This document shows, one piece after another, positions 8,059 to 16,532 of a stretch of DNA of 64,000 bases. The translations under genes were made by a program, and so were the position numbers. The notes beneath the pieces are model-generated. The model had not been told where the DNA came from, made no database searches, and worked only from the letters and a program-made list of their open reading frames with translations. The first letter of the stretch is position 1. Each line of letters begins with the position of its first letter. The DNA is from an uncultured Clostridia bacterium (lineage in GTDB: Bacteria; Bacillota; Clostridia; TANB77; CAG-508): NCBI GenBank assembly GCA_934122155.1, contig CAKOVX010000004.1, positions 1-64,000 on the forward strand, written 5' to 3'.

Positions 8059-8427
8059 ATGATGAAAAATAATAGGTTATTAATTGTAACTATAATATTT
8101 TTTGCTTTTATAATGCTTGCATCAACAATAGTAATAGCCAGTCCAATAGATGACCCAAACAGTTATAGACCAAGCAGTGATATTGGAGATGTGAGTGGTG
8201 TGACTGACAAAGCAAATATAGTAATAGGAACTATAACTACAATAGGAATAGTTGTCTCAGTTATAACTCTACTTATACTTGGAATAAAATATATGCTTGG
8301 AAGCGTATCAGAAAAAGCAGAATATAAAAAAAGTATGATACCATATATAATAGGCGTAGCATTATTGCTTTCGGTTTCTACGATAGTGTCTATAATAGCC
8401 AAATTAACAGGAGAAACAATCAAATAA
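8059..8427 (+). CDS. TrbC/VirB2-type pilin 1
   Basis: 122-residue small membrane protein: N-terminal hydrophobic signal (about residues 7-28), a short polar stretch, then two hydrophobic helices separated by the polar turn SVSEKAEYKKSMIP. This layout is that of VirB2/TrbC pilins, which are processed and assembled from the membrane into a pilus or channel. AGGAG lies 5 bases upstream. It is first of three paralogues in a row. Likely forms the extracellular or membrane-distal part of the secretion apparatus encoded downstream. Confidence 0.8.
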   Translation: MMKNNRLLIVTIIFFAFIMLASTIVIASPIDDPNSYRPSSDIGDVSGVTDKANIVIGTITTIGIVVSVITLLILGIKYMLGSVSEKAEYKKSMIPYIIGVALLLSVSTIVSIIAKLTGETIK

Positions 8428-8443
8428 AATGCATAATTAAAAA

Positions 8444-8472
8444 TTGCAAAATAATAAAATATATAGTATAAT
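8444..8472 (+). promoter_or_regulatory. internal promoter before pilin 2
   Basis: TTGCAA (8444-8449), 17 bases, TATAAT (8467-8472), 15 bases before the pilin 2 start. Confidence 0.65.
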
Positions 8473-8487
8473 AAAAGGGTAAATGGT

Positions 8488-8859
8488 ATGATAAAAAAAA
8501 TATTTTTAATTTTAGTAATAATTTTATTATGTGCCAGTGGCATTACTACTACTAAAGCTACAACCATAGGCAATATAATACAAGGCGGAGACGACTTTAT
8601 AAACAAAGGAAGTAATAACGGTAGTGTATTTAATGATACAGAATTAAAAGATATGTCTGATAGTATATATAATATACTGCTAGTTGTAGGCATAATAATA
8701 GCAGTTATAATTGGATCTATATTAGGAATACAATTTATAACAGGAAGCGTAGAACAAAAAGCTAAAGTAAAAGACTCATTAATTCCATTTGTAGTTGGAT
8801 GTGTAGTCATATTTGGGGCTTTTGGAATTTGGAAATTAGTAATAATTATATTAAGATAA
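8488..8859 (+). CDS. TrbC/VirB2-type pilin 2
   Basis: 123 residues with the same signal-plus-two-helices layout as its neighbours; the turn between helices reads SVEQKAKVKDSLIPF. It is the most divergent of the three: the Tyr of the EKAEYKK turn is missing, and its ribosome binding site (AGGGT) is weak compared with pilin 3. It has its own promoter. It could be a minor or adaptor pilin. Confidence 0.72.
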   Translation: MIKKIFLILVIILLCASGITTTKATTIGNIIQGGDDFINKGSNNGSVFNDTELKDMSDSIYNILLVVGIIIAVIIGSILGIQFITGSVEQKAKVKDSLIPFVVGCVVIFGAFGIWKLVIIILR

Positions 8860-8873
8860 CTATGATATTAAAA

Positions 8874-8901
8874 TTGTTTCATAAGTTGAAACATTTATAA
8901 T
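8874..8901 (+). promoter_or_regulatory. promoter of pilin 3 overlapped by an inverted repeat
   Basis: TTGTTT (8874-8879), 16 bases, TATAAT (8896-8901). TGTTTCA (8875-8881) and TGAAACA (8887-8893) are perfect inverted arms around TAAGT, covering the -35 and the spacer. This is a typical position for a repressor operator; alternatively it is a weak RNA hairpin after pilin 2. Confidence 0.5.
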
Positions 8902-8932
8902 AAAAATACAAAAATAAAAAGGAGGATAAACT

Positions 8933-9319
8933 ATGAAAAAAACAGCTAAAATAGTAGGTATTTTATTAGTAGCTATAATGGTTCTAATGACACTAAGTAC
9001 AATTGTTAACGCTAAAAGTACAGGAGATAAAATTGATGCAGCTAATATGGCGGCAAATCTAACAGGAACTAGAAGCGATGCACAAGAAGATGTGACAAAA
9101 ATTGGAAACCAATTAATTGGTATTATTACTACTGTTGGTGTAGTAGTTGCTGTTATTGTATTATTAATACTAGGTATTAAATATATGATGGGTAGTGCAT
9201 CAGAAAAAGCAGAATACAAGAAGACTATGATCCCATACTTAGTTGGTGCAATATTAATATTCGGTGCATCTGCAATTACAAAAGTTGTTGTAGGTTTAGC
9301 ACAAGGAATCACAAAATAA
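8933..9319 (+). CDS. TrbC/VirB2-type pilin 3, probable major pilin
   Basis: 128 residues: cleavable-looking signal ending near STIVNAKS, a polar segment, then two hydrophobic helices around SASEKAEYKKTMIP. It has the best ribosome binding site of the three (AAAGGAGGAT) and is followed by a strong terminator, so it is probably the most abundant subunit. Pilins 1 and 3 share the EKAEYKK turn almost exactly, which points to tandem duplication. Confidence 0.8.
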   Translation: MKKTAKIVGILLVAIMVLMTLSTIVNAKSTGDKIDAANMAANLTGTRSDAQEDVTKIGNQLIGIITTVGVVVAVIVLLILGIKYMMGSASEKAEYKKTMIPYLVGAILIFGASAITKVVVGLAQGITK

Positions 9320-9321
9320 TA

Positions 9322-9360
9322 TTACAAAAACATTACAAAAACATTACAATTTTATTAAAA
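9322..9360 (+). repeat. four 11-bp direct repeats, candidate PhoB/PhoP-type box before prgI
   Basis: TTACAA at 9322, 9333 and 9344 and TTAAAA at 9355 are exactly 11 bases apart, and the first three are embedded in identical or near-identical ATTACAAAAAC units. The last unit starts 40 bases before the -35 at 9395, almost the same geometry as at the pilin promoter. The 3' end overlaps the terminator stem. Confidence 0.55.
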
Positions 9361-9385
9361 AGTGCATAAAAATGCACTTTTTTTT
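9357..9385 (+). terminator. Rho-independent terminator after pilin 3
   Basis: AAAAAGTGCAT (9357-9367) pairs with ATGCACTTTTT (9372-9382) around AAAA, with a long T-run. It separates high-level pilin transcription from the machinery genes. Confidence 0.9.
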
Positions 9386-9394
9386 ATTTTATAG

Positions 9395-9423
9395 TTACAT
9401 TTTTCGATATTATTTGATATAAT
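9395..9423 (+). promoter_or_regulatory. promoter of the prgI-virB4-virB6 unit
   Basis: TTACAT (9395-9400), 17 bases, TATAAT (9418-9423). Confidence 0.6.
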
Positions 9424-9471
9424 ATATATTGAGTAAAAATAGATATATAAATAAACAAAGGAGGAAACATT

Positions 9472-9807
9472 ATGGGAACATACAACTTACCCAGAAATGT
9501 AAAAGGTGAAAATAGAATTTTATTTATATTTTCTACCAAAAGCTTAATATATACAGTAGTTGCAGCAGGCGTTGGGCTATTATTTTATTTTATATTTTCA
9601 ATGTTAAAAATGACAATGGTAGGTATTGTTATTGTAGCATTATTTGCATTAATTGGTTTTGGTATTGGAACTTTAAAAGTTCCAGAAATAGCAAAATTTG
9701 AATTTAGCAAAAAAACAGGTGGAGAAAACATAGATGATGTTATAAGAAGAGCAATAAAATTCAAAACAAAAGGTAAAAGAATATATGTATACAAGGAGGA
9801 AAAATAA
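9472..9807 (+). CDS. PrgI/VirB3-like membrane protein
   Basis: 111 residues with the PrgI layout: N-terminal YNLPRNVKGENRILFIFSTKSL, then two adjacent membrane helices (about residues 27-68), then a basic cytosolic tail with KRIYVY. PrgI proteins are the Gram-positive counterpart of VirB3 and dock the VirB4 ATPase to the inner-membrane channel. AAGGAGG lies 9 bases upstream. The next gene starts 3 bases after the stop, so they are translationally linked. Confidence 0.8.
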   Translation: MGTYNLPRNVKGENRILFIFSTKSLIYTVVAAGVGLLFYFIFSMLKMTMVGIVIVALFALIGFGIGTLKVPEIAKFEFSKKTGGENIDDVIRRAIKFKTKGKRIYVYKEEK

Positions 9808-9809
9808 TA

Positions 9810-11000
9810 ATGGCTGTTAGTATTAATACAATAACAATAATTTTAGTAGCAGTTTTGCTAGTAATGGTACTTTTATTAGGAATTCTTTGTATATTATATT
9901 TTAAGTCAAAAAACAAAAAAGAAGATAAAAAAGATGCAATTCAAGGAAACACTTCAGCAGATTCAAAAAGCAAAACTACCAAATCATATACAGTAGAATC
10001 AGTATTTGATTTTATGGAATTTGATAAAATTGAAGACAATATGATCATAACTCAAAATGGAGCAAAATATGTAATGGTTGTAGAATGTCAAGGTGTTAAC
10101 TATGACCTTATGTCAGAGGTAGAAAAAAATGCAGTAGAAGAAGGTTTTATACAATTTTTAAATACCTTAAGGCACCCTGTACAAATATATACGCAAACTA
10201 GAACCATAAACCTAGAGAATAGTATAGGAACATACCGTACAAAAGTACAAGAAATAGAAGACGAATTAGAAAAAGAAAAAATGAAATATGATCAAATGGT
10301 AAACTCAGGTAACTATACAGATGAAGAATTAAAAGCAGCATTTTATGAGCTAACCAAAACAACTAATTTATACGAATATGGAAAAGACATAATTTACACA
10401 ACTGAAAAAATGAGTTTAAATAAAAATGTATTAAATCAAAAATATTATGTAGTTGTTCCATACTATCCAGAAGAACTAGGAGAAAACAATTTTGATAAAC
10501 AAGAAATTACAAATCTAGCTTTTTCTGAACTATACACAAGAGCTCAATCAATTATTAGAACATTAGGTGTGTGTGGAGTAAATGGAAAAGTACTTAATTC
10601 AAATGAATTAGTAGATTTATTGTATGTAGCATATAACCGTGATGATGCAGAAATTTACGGAGTTGATAAAGCAATAGAGGCTGGCTATGACGAATTATAT
10701 TCAACAGCACCAGACGTTATTGACAAAAAGATTAAAGCTTTAAACGAACAAATTGAAAAAGAAGCTTTTGAAAAAGCAAATCAAAAAGTAATAGAAGCTA
10801 AGTCAGAAAAAGAACAAGCCTTAGAACAAAAACAAGAATCAATGGAAGACTTAATTGATCAAATGGCAAAACTTATTATAGAACAAAACAGACAGATAGT
10901 TGGAGAAGATGTTGCAGAAGATGCAATAAAAAAAGTAAATCAAGATACAGCAAAAAGAAGAGGAAGACCTAAAAAACAAACTTCAGAAAATAATGTGTAG
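9810..11000 (+). CDS. membrane-anchored protein resembling a detached VirB4 N-terminal domain
   Basis: 396 residues. One N-terminal membrane helix (about residues 7-30), a basic linker, then a soluble domain starting SVFDFMEFDKIEDNMIITQNGAKYVMVVECQGVNYDLMSE, which resembles the N-terminal VirB4/TraC-type domain, and a long charged coiled coil (about 300-350). There is no Walker motif; the ATPase is the next gene. The C-terminus KRRGRPKK has the RGRP core of an AT-hook, suggesting minor-groove DNA contact at the membrane (inference). Position between PrgI and VirB4 supports a role in the secretion complex. Exact family not certain. Confidence 0.6.
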   Translation: MAVSINTITIILVAVLLVMVLLLGILCILYFKSKNKKEDKKDAIQGNTSADSKSKTTKSYTVESVFDFMEFDKIEDNMIITQNGAKYVMVVECQGVNYDLMSEVEKNAVEEGFIQFLNTLRHPVQIYTQTRTINLENSIGTYRTKVQEIEDELEKEKMKYDQMVNSGNYTDEELKAAFYELTKTTNLYEYGKDIIYTTEKMSLNKNVLNQKYYVVVPYYPEELGENNFDKQEITNLAFSELYTRAQSIIRTLGVCGVNGKVLNSNELVDLLYVAYNRDDAEIYGVDKAIEAGYDELYSTAPDVIDKKIKALNEQIEKEAFEKANQKVIEAKSEKEQALEQKQESMEDLIDQMAKLIIEQNRQIVGEDVAEDAIKKVNQDTAKRRGRPKKQTSENNV

Positions 11001-11014
11001 GGAGGTTACAAAGG

Positions 11015-13000
11015 ATGAGCAAAAAAAGTAAACAGAATGATGAAATTATACAAGGACAGCATAATGATTATACAAAACCAGAGGAATTTAAAATTTTAAG
11101 AAAAAAGACTATAAAAGAATTAATTGCTCCATCTGGAGTTGATACAAGCAATATAGATCATTTAGAAATAATATCAAATGTTACAAGATATGCAAGAAGC
11201 TTTTTTGTATCAAGCTTACCAAGAATGTGTACATTCCCAGAGTTATTTAGAGACATGTACTTATTTGGGGATATAAATACATCAATATACATAAACCCAA
11301 TTCAAGAGTCTAGATCACAAAACGAACTAAATAGAGTTATAAATGAACTAGAAACAGAAAGAATTGTAGCAGCAGATAGAGGTAACATTAACAGAGAAAG
11401 TACATTAAGCCAAAAAAGGTTTGAGGCAGAGCAATTAAGAGATGAAATAGCAGCAGGTTATAATAAACTTTATGAAGCTTCAATTGTGGCAACATTATTT
11501 GCATATAGCTTAGAAGACTTAGATAAATACACAAAATTATTGGCAACAGAAATGTCTAAATCTCTAGTAAATATAAAAAGTGCATGGGCAATGCAAGAAG
11601 ATGCGTTTCAATCAAATCTTCCATTAATGAATGATAAAATAAAAAAAGTACACACTTTTGACCGTAGGTCTATGGGAACAGTATTTCCATTCACAACATC
11701 AGAAGTTGGACATCCTTCAGGAATACCACTAGGAATAAATAAACAAACTGGAGTGCCAATTTTATTTGACAACTTCCATAATTCATTAACAAACTACAAC
11801 ATGGTTATATTTGCTAAATCTGGTGCTGGTAAATCTGTTACAATGAAGACTTTGATATCTCGTTCAGCAGTATTAATGGGAATTCAAAGTTTAGCACTAG
11901 ATGCCGAAGGCGAGTATAGCATAGTTGCAGAAAGCCTAGGTGGAATAAATGTAGTGCTTTCACCAACTTCAAAAACAGTTATAAACATATTTGATATTGA
12001 AACAGAAGTTGTAAAAGATGAAATTACAGGTAGAGATAGACTAGTACTTAATGTTGAAAACAAAGTTGAAGACGTTACACAAGCTTTACTTACAATGGCA
12101 AGAGGTAGTACAAGAAGCCAAGAAGTAAATGAACTTACAAAACAAATTATTGCAGAGTCTGTTGCAGAAGAATATGCAGCACATGGAATTAATTCAGATC
12201 CAAACAGCTTATATGAAGCAACAAACGGAAGACTAGATGGCAATATGCTTGGAAAAGCAAAAAAACAAATGCCAACAATAGGCTCTTGGTATAAAAGAAT
12301 ACAAAATAAAGCAGCAGAAAATACAAACCAAGATTATAATTTCCATTACAGCTATTTATTAAAAGTTATGAAACAATACATAAGAGAATATGATGGACAG
12401 ATGGCATATTTTGATGGACAATCTACATTTGACTTACTAGATGGTACATTGTTCATTAACTTAGATATATCACAACTAGAAGAAAGATTTGCAAGACCTC
12501 TAGCACAACAAATTTTGCTAGCATGGATTTGGGAAAAATATGTTAAGAAAAATAGTGAAGATAGAACAAAAGCAGCAAAGAAAAGGGTATTAGTAGATGA
12601 GGCATGGATGCTTTTACCATACCCAGAGGCTGTTGATTTCTTAAATACTATGGCTAGACGTGCCAGAAAAAGAAATGTATCTTTGGCAATTATTTCACAA
12701 AGATTCCAAGACTTTTATGAAAAACCAGAGGCACAAGCAGTATTAACATCATCAGATACAAAGCTATTTTTAGCACAAGATAAATCAGAAATTCAATATT
12801 TAAAAGAGGTATTTAAGTTAAGTGAAGGAGAAGCTAATTTCTTAATTACTTGTTTTAAAGGAGAAGGGTTACTAAAAGTAGGTGCAGATAGTGCAATAAT
12901 TCAAATAAAACCTACTGCAAAAGAATTTGAATTCGTTGAAACGAACTTGAATAAATTAGCACAGATGAAGAGCCAAAAGAGAAGACAAGAAATTTATTAG
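11015..13000 (+). CDS. VirB4/TraE-type secretion ATPase
   Basis: 661-residue motor of the type IV secretion-like system. Walker A is GAGKS at residues 270-274 (FAKSGAGKSVTMK), Walker B is VLVDEAW with Asp528-Glu529, followed by the arginine-rich ARRARKRN segment and a Gln-containing ISQRFQDF strand, all typical of VirB4/HerA-type hexameric ATPases. Residues before 250 form the N-terminal domain that binds VirB3. GGGAGG lies upstream. It follows the anchored N-domain-like protein by 14 bases and precedes the channel gene by 9. Confidence 0.92.
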   Translation: MSKKSKQNDEIIQGQHNDYTKPEEFKILRKKTIKELIAPSGVDTSNIDHLEIISNVTRYARSFFVSSLPRMCTFPELFRDMYLFGDINTSIYINPIQESRSQNELNRVINELETERIVAADRGNINRESTLSQKRFEAEQLRDEIAAGYNKLYEASIVATLFAYSLEDLDKYTKLLATEMSKSLVNIKSAWAMQEDAFQSNLPLMNDKIKKVHTFDRRSMGTVFPFTTSEVGHPSGIPLGINKQTGVPILFDNFHNSLTNYNMVIFAKSGAGKSVTMKTLISRSAVLMGIQSLALDAEGEYSIVAESLGGINVVLSPTSKTVINIFDIETEVVKDEITGRDRLVLNVENKVEDVTQALLTMARGSTRSQEVNELTKQIIAESVAEEYAAHGINSDPNSLYEATNGRLDGNMLGKAKKQMPTIGSWYKRIQNKAAENTNQDYNFHYSYLLKVMKQYIREYDGQMAYFDGQSTFDLLDGTLFINLDISQLEERFARPLAQQILLAWIWEKYVKKNSEDRTKAAKKRVLVDEAWMLLPYPEAVDFLNTMARRARKRNVSLAIISQRFQDFYEKPEAQAVLTSSDTKLFLAQDKSEIQYLKEVFKLSEGEANFLITCFKGEGLLKVGADSAIIQIKPTAKEFEFVETNLNKLAQMKSQKRRQEIY

Positions 13001-13009
13001 GGGGAGAAT

Positions 13010-15565
13010 ATGAAAATATTTACTAAAAAAAGTTCAACTCAAAAGATAATATTAACAGTACTAATAGTAATATTGTGCAATTTTATATTTCCAACGTATT
13101 CACGAGCTGGCATAGGTGGAATACTATTTGATCCTATTACTAATTTGGTAACTACCGTAGGAGATTCAATATTAGCTATACTCCAAAATTTTTTGTATAA
13201 TGGAGAATATAACGTAGTAAGTGGCTTATCTAGTATAATGTTAAAAGCAGGTTTTTTTGTTAACAACAGGGATAAGTATCCAGATATGGATTACACAGGA
13301 AATACTAGTTGGAGTGAGGAAGAAGCTAAGGAGAATGGAGTCGCTGTAATAGATGAAGATGAGTTTGATCAAATAAGTTTATATGATGCAGCAGCATTTT
13401 TAGTTAATCCAGTGGTTGGAGGAATAGTTCTAGTGGCAGATCTTGCATTTGCAAAGAACTATATAATTCCAACAGTCCAATATTCTGCTGACAAAATATT
13501 TGCTGGAAAAGTACCTGCTTTTGATATAAACTTTATACAACCAAGGGACTGGGAAAATGACGAACAAAATAAGATTTCAATTACAAGACAATTAAATGGT
13601 GTTATTTCATCATGGTATGTTAGTTTAAGAAATTTATCTATTGTTATATTGCTATCCGTTTTAGTTTATACAGGAATTAGAATTATTATTAGTAGCTCAG
13701 CAGATGACAAGGCAAAATATAAACAAAGATTATTAGACTGGGTTGTAGCAATGTGTTTATTATTCTTTATGCATTATATTATGACATTTATTTTATCAAT
13801 GATAGATATGTTAAATAACACAATTGGGGACAAAGTTATATCAATGCCAGTATGGATAACAGGAAGTAACATACAGTACAATACAGACTTAATGGGATTA
13901 ATAAGGCTACAAGTTCAATATAAAGATTTTACACCAAAATTAATTTATACAATATTTTACATAGCATTACTTGTGTACACATGTAAATTTAGTTGGGTAT
14001 ATTTAAAGAGAGCTGTAACTATGGCATTTTTGACAATGATTGCACCATTAGTAGCTATGACATACCCAATAGACAAAATGAATGATGGAAAAGCGCAAGC
14101 ATTTAATGCATGGCTAAAAGAATATATATTTACAGCATTACTACAACCATTTCACTTAATTATATATACTGTTTTAGTAGGTTCATCAATGGAAATTGCG
14201 GTAAGAAATCCGCTTTATGCTATTATGGTAATAGCGTTTATAGGACCAGCAGAAAAATTATTACGTAAATTCTTTGGATTTGACAAAGCGTCAACACCAG
14301 GAGCGCTAAGTCAAGCAGGAGCAATGTTTGGAGGAGCAGCTGCTTGGAATATGGTAAAAAGAGGAGCTGAGCGCTTTATTGATAAAAAAGGCGGCAAAGG
14401 TGGCCAAGAAGGCGGAGGTAAAGGGCCAAGAACTGCTAAGGGCGTAGAAGATCAAAATGCTCCAAGCACAATAGGAGACGTGGCTGATAAACTAAATGAT
14501 CAAAACGGAGACAATCCAACCCTAGACGATGAAGGCCCTAAATCAAAATTAGGACAATTAGGACAGAGCGCCGGCGCTTGGACTAAAGGAAAAATGGATG
14601 GAATAAAAGGTGCAACAGGACAATTAACAGGAAAATTAGGCCAGGCAACATTAGGACTTACAAGAAAAGCAAAAGGTATGATACCACAAGGAATAAAATC
14701 AGAATATTCTAATGTAAAATCAGATTTAGCAAAAACAGCACTAGGCAAGAGATATACAGGAATTAGAAATGCAAGTAAAGAAAAACTACGTCAATGGGCA
14801 AACAACAACATAAACTTGAAGGATCCAAGAGTAAGGAAAAAATTGGGTAAAAAGGCATTAAGACTTGCTGGAAAAGCAGCTGTTACTGGAACTATGGGAG
14901 CAATAGGAATAGGAGCTGGAATCGCAGGAGACGACCTAGAAGATGTATTAAAATATGGAGCTGCTGGAGCAGCACTAGGATATACAATGGCACCTGGAAT
15001 GGGAAGAAAAATTGCAAATTCTGGAGCTGCAAAGGCAGTAAAAGAAGGATATGGAAGAGCTGTTTATGGAAATGATAATAAAGCAGAAGTTGAAGCTGAA
15101 AAACAAAGATTATTTGAATCAGGAGAAATGTTAGAAGAAGCAGAAACATATTATGATGAAAATGGAAACCATTATACTGGAGAAGAATTAACAAAACTAG
15201 AAGAGAGACTAATAGAACATAAAGTAGCAGGTGTATCATCGGCTTCGGACAGAAAAAAAGCTATAAAATTAGAAGATAAGGCAAGAAAAGAATTATATAA
15301 GAATCTACCACCAACTGATGCAGATGATTATGATAAGGAATTACAAAAATGCAATGAATTGGCAAAAGCAAAGTCAGAAGTTGCAGTAAAAGTAGCATCA
15401 TCAATTGAATCTAAAAAATTAAATACAGCTAATGGACAAGACGAAATTAGAAGTTTATTTAAGAAAGAACTTTCTAATAAAGGCATAAAAGGAGATATAC
15501 TAAACAATGAATCTGAACAAATGCTAGACTTAGTATTATCATATCATAAAAAACCAAAAATGTAA
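13010..15565 (+). CDS. VirB6/TrbL-type polytopic channel protein
   Basis: 851 residues. An N-terminal signal or anchor helix (about 12-32) is followed by several membrane helices (roughly 130-147, 208-229, 243-268, 311-353, 373-394, 400-417), then a long soluble, Gly/Lys-rich tail beginning KKGGKGGQEGGGKG and ending in helical charged sequence. This is the design of VirB6/TrbL proteins, which form the inner-membrane channel. The second helix pair is preceded by SSADDKAKYKQRL, strikingly similar to the inter-helix turn of the three pilins. Glycine-rich and amphipathic segments in 640-690 (GTMGAIGIGAGIAGDD) could be further membrane-active parts. Confidence 0.8.
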   Translation: MKIFTKKSSTQKIILTVLIVILCNFIFPTYSRAGIGGILFDPITNLVTTVGDSILAILQNFLYNGEYNVVSGLSSIMLKAGFFVNNRDKYPDMDYTGNTSWSEEEAKENGVAVIDEDEFDQISLYDAAAFLVNPVVGGIVLVADLAFAKNYIIPTVQYSADKIFAGKVPAFDINFIQPRDWENDEQNKISITRQLNGVISSWYVSLRNLSIVILLSVLVYTGIRIIISSSADDKAKYKQRLLDWVVAMCLLFFMHYIMTFILSMIDMLNNTIGDKVISMPVWITGSNIQYNTDLMGLIRLQVQYKDFTPKLIYTIFYIALLVYTCKFSWVYLKRAVTMAFLTMIAPLVAMTYPIDKMNDGKAQAFNAWLKEYIFTALLQPFHLIIYTVLVGSSMEIAVRNPLYAIMVIAFIGPAEKLLRKFFGFDKASTPGALSQAGAMFGGAAAWNMVKRGAERFIDKKGGKGGQEGGGKGPRTAKGVEDQNAPSTIGDVADKLNDQNGDNPTLDDEGPKSKLGQLGQSAGAWTKGKMDGIKGATGQLTGKLGQATLGLTRKAKGMIPQGIKSEYSNVKSDLAKTALGKRYTGIRNASKEKLRQWANNNINLKDPRVRKKLGKKALRLAGKAAVTGTMGAIGIGAGIAGDDLEDVLKYGAAGAALGYTMAPGMGRKIANSGAAKAVKEGYGRAVYGNDNKAEVEAEKQRLFESGEMLEEAETYYDENGNHYTGEELTKLEERLIEHKVAGVSSASDRKKAIKLEDKARKELYKNLPPTDADDYDKELQKCNELAKAKSEVAVKVASSIESKKLNTANGQDEIRSLFKKELSNKGIKGDILNNESEQMLDLVLSYHKKPKM

Positions 15566-15594
15566 TTAAATAACAAATGGAGGCTATGATTGTA

Positions 15595-16515
15595 ATGAAT
15601 AAAATTATTAGATACTGGAACCAAAATAGAAAGCAAATAATAATAGTAATTGCAATTATAGCTTTTATTATTATATTAATACAAGTAACAAATAGTTTAC
15701 TAAAAAATACAAATAACAATAACCAAATAAATTCTAACACATCAAAGATTCAAGATGTAAAAAAGCCAAATCAATCAACAATAACTGGGCAAGAAGTACC
15801 AGAACAAACAACTGAACAAAATACAAACACAATAAAAAAATTTGTAGACTATTGCAATAATAATCAGATACAAGAAGCATATGAGTTATTAAGTGATGAA
15901 GAAAAAAAAGAATTTGCAAACAATGTAAATTTATTTGCAAATAATTATTGCAGTAAAATATTTAAAACAAAAAAAACATACAATTTAGAACTTATTGCCA
16001 GAGAAGCAAATGCATATATATATAAGATAACATATTATGAAGATAATTTGTTATCAACAGGAGGACAAACTACTACTAATAATACTGAGGATTATATAAC
16101 AATAATAAATCAAAATGGTGAAAATAAGCTTAATATAAATGGATTTATAAAAAGTTCTAATATTAATAAAAGCCAAAACACAAATAATATACAAATAACA
16201 GTAAATAGCAAAAAAACATATAGAAGTTACGAAATATATAATATAACAATAAAAAACAATACACAAAATACAATAAAAATTAGTGAAGGAATAGAAAGTG
16301 AAGATATATGCTTAGTAGATCAAAATGATACACAATATCCTTCTATGATAAATGAAATTCCAATTCATTTATTGTCATTAAAAATAGGGCAACAGATAAC
16401 CTTAGATATAAGATTTAATAAAATGTATGACATATACAGAACAATACAAAAAATTCAATTTAGTAATATAAAATTAAATGAACAAAATAGTACCAAAATA
16501 CTAATAAACATCTAG
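15595..16515 (+). CDS. membrane-anchored NTF2-like protein, VirB8-like candidate 1
   Basis: About 306 residues. Cytosolic tip, one membrane helix (IIIVIAIIAFIIILI), an Asn/Gln/Thr-rich linker, then a domain starting KKFVDYCNNNQIQEAYELLSDEE, a pattern typical of NTF2-like folds, and a C-terminal beta-rich domain. VirB8/TcpC proteins of secretion systems have exactly one anchor plus NTF2-like domains. The start at 15595 is chosen from GGAGG (15579-15583), 11 bases upstream; ATG 15586 is only 2 bases from it. The assignment rests on architecture and context. Confidence 0.6.
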   Translation: MNKIIRYWNQNRKQIIIVIAIIAFIIILIQVTNSLLKNTNNNNQINSNTSKIQDVKKPNQSTITGQEVPEQTTEQNTNTIKKFVDYCNNNQIQEAYELLSDEEKKEFANNVNLFANNYCSKIFKTKKTYNLELIAREANAYIYKITYYEDNLLSTGGQTTTNNTEDYITIINQNGENKLNINGFIKSSNINKSQNTNNIQITVNSKKTYRSYEIYNITIKNNTQNTIKISEGIESEDICLVDQNDTQYPSMINEIPIHLLSLKIGQQITLDIRFNKMYDIYRTIQKIQFSNIKLNEQNSTKILINI

Positions 16516-16532
16516 CAAAGAAGGTGAAAAAA

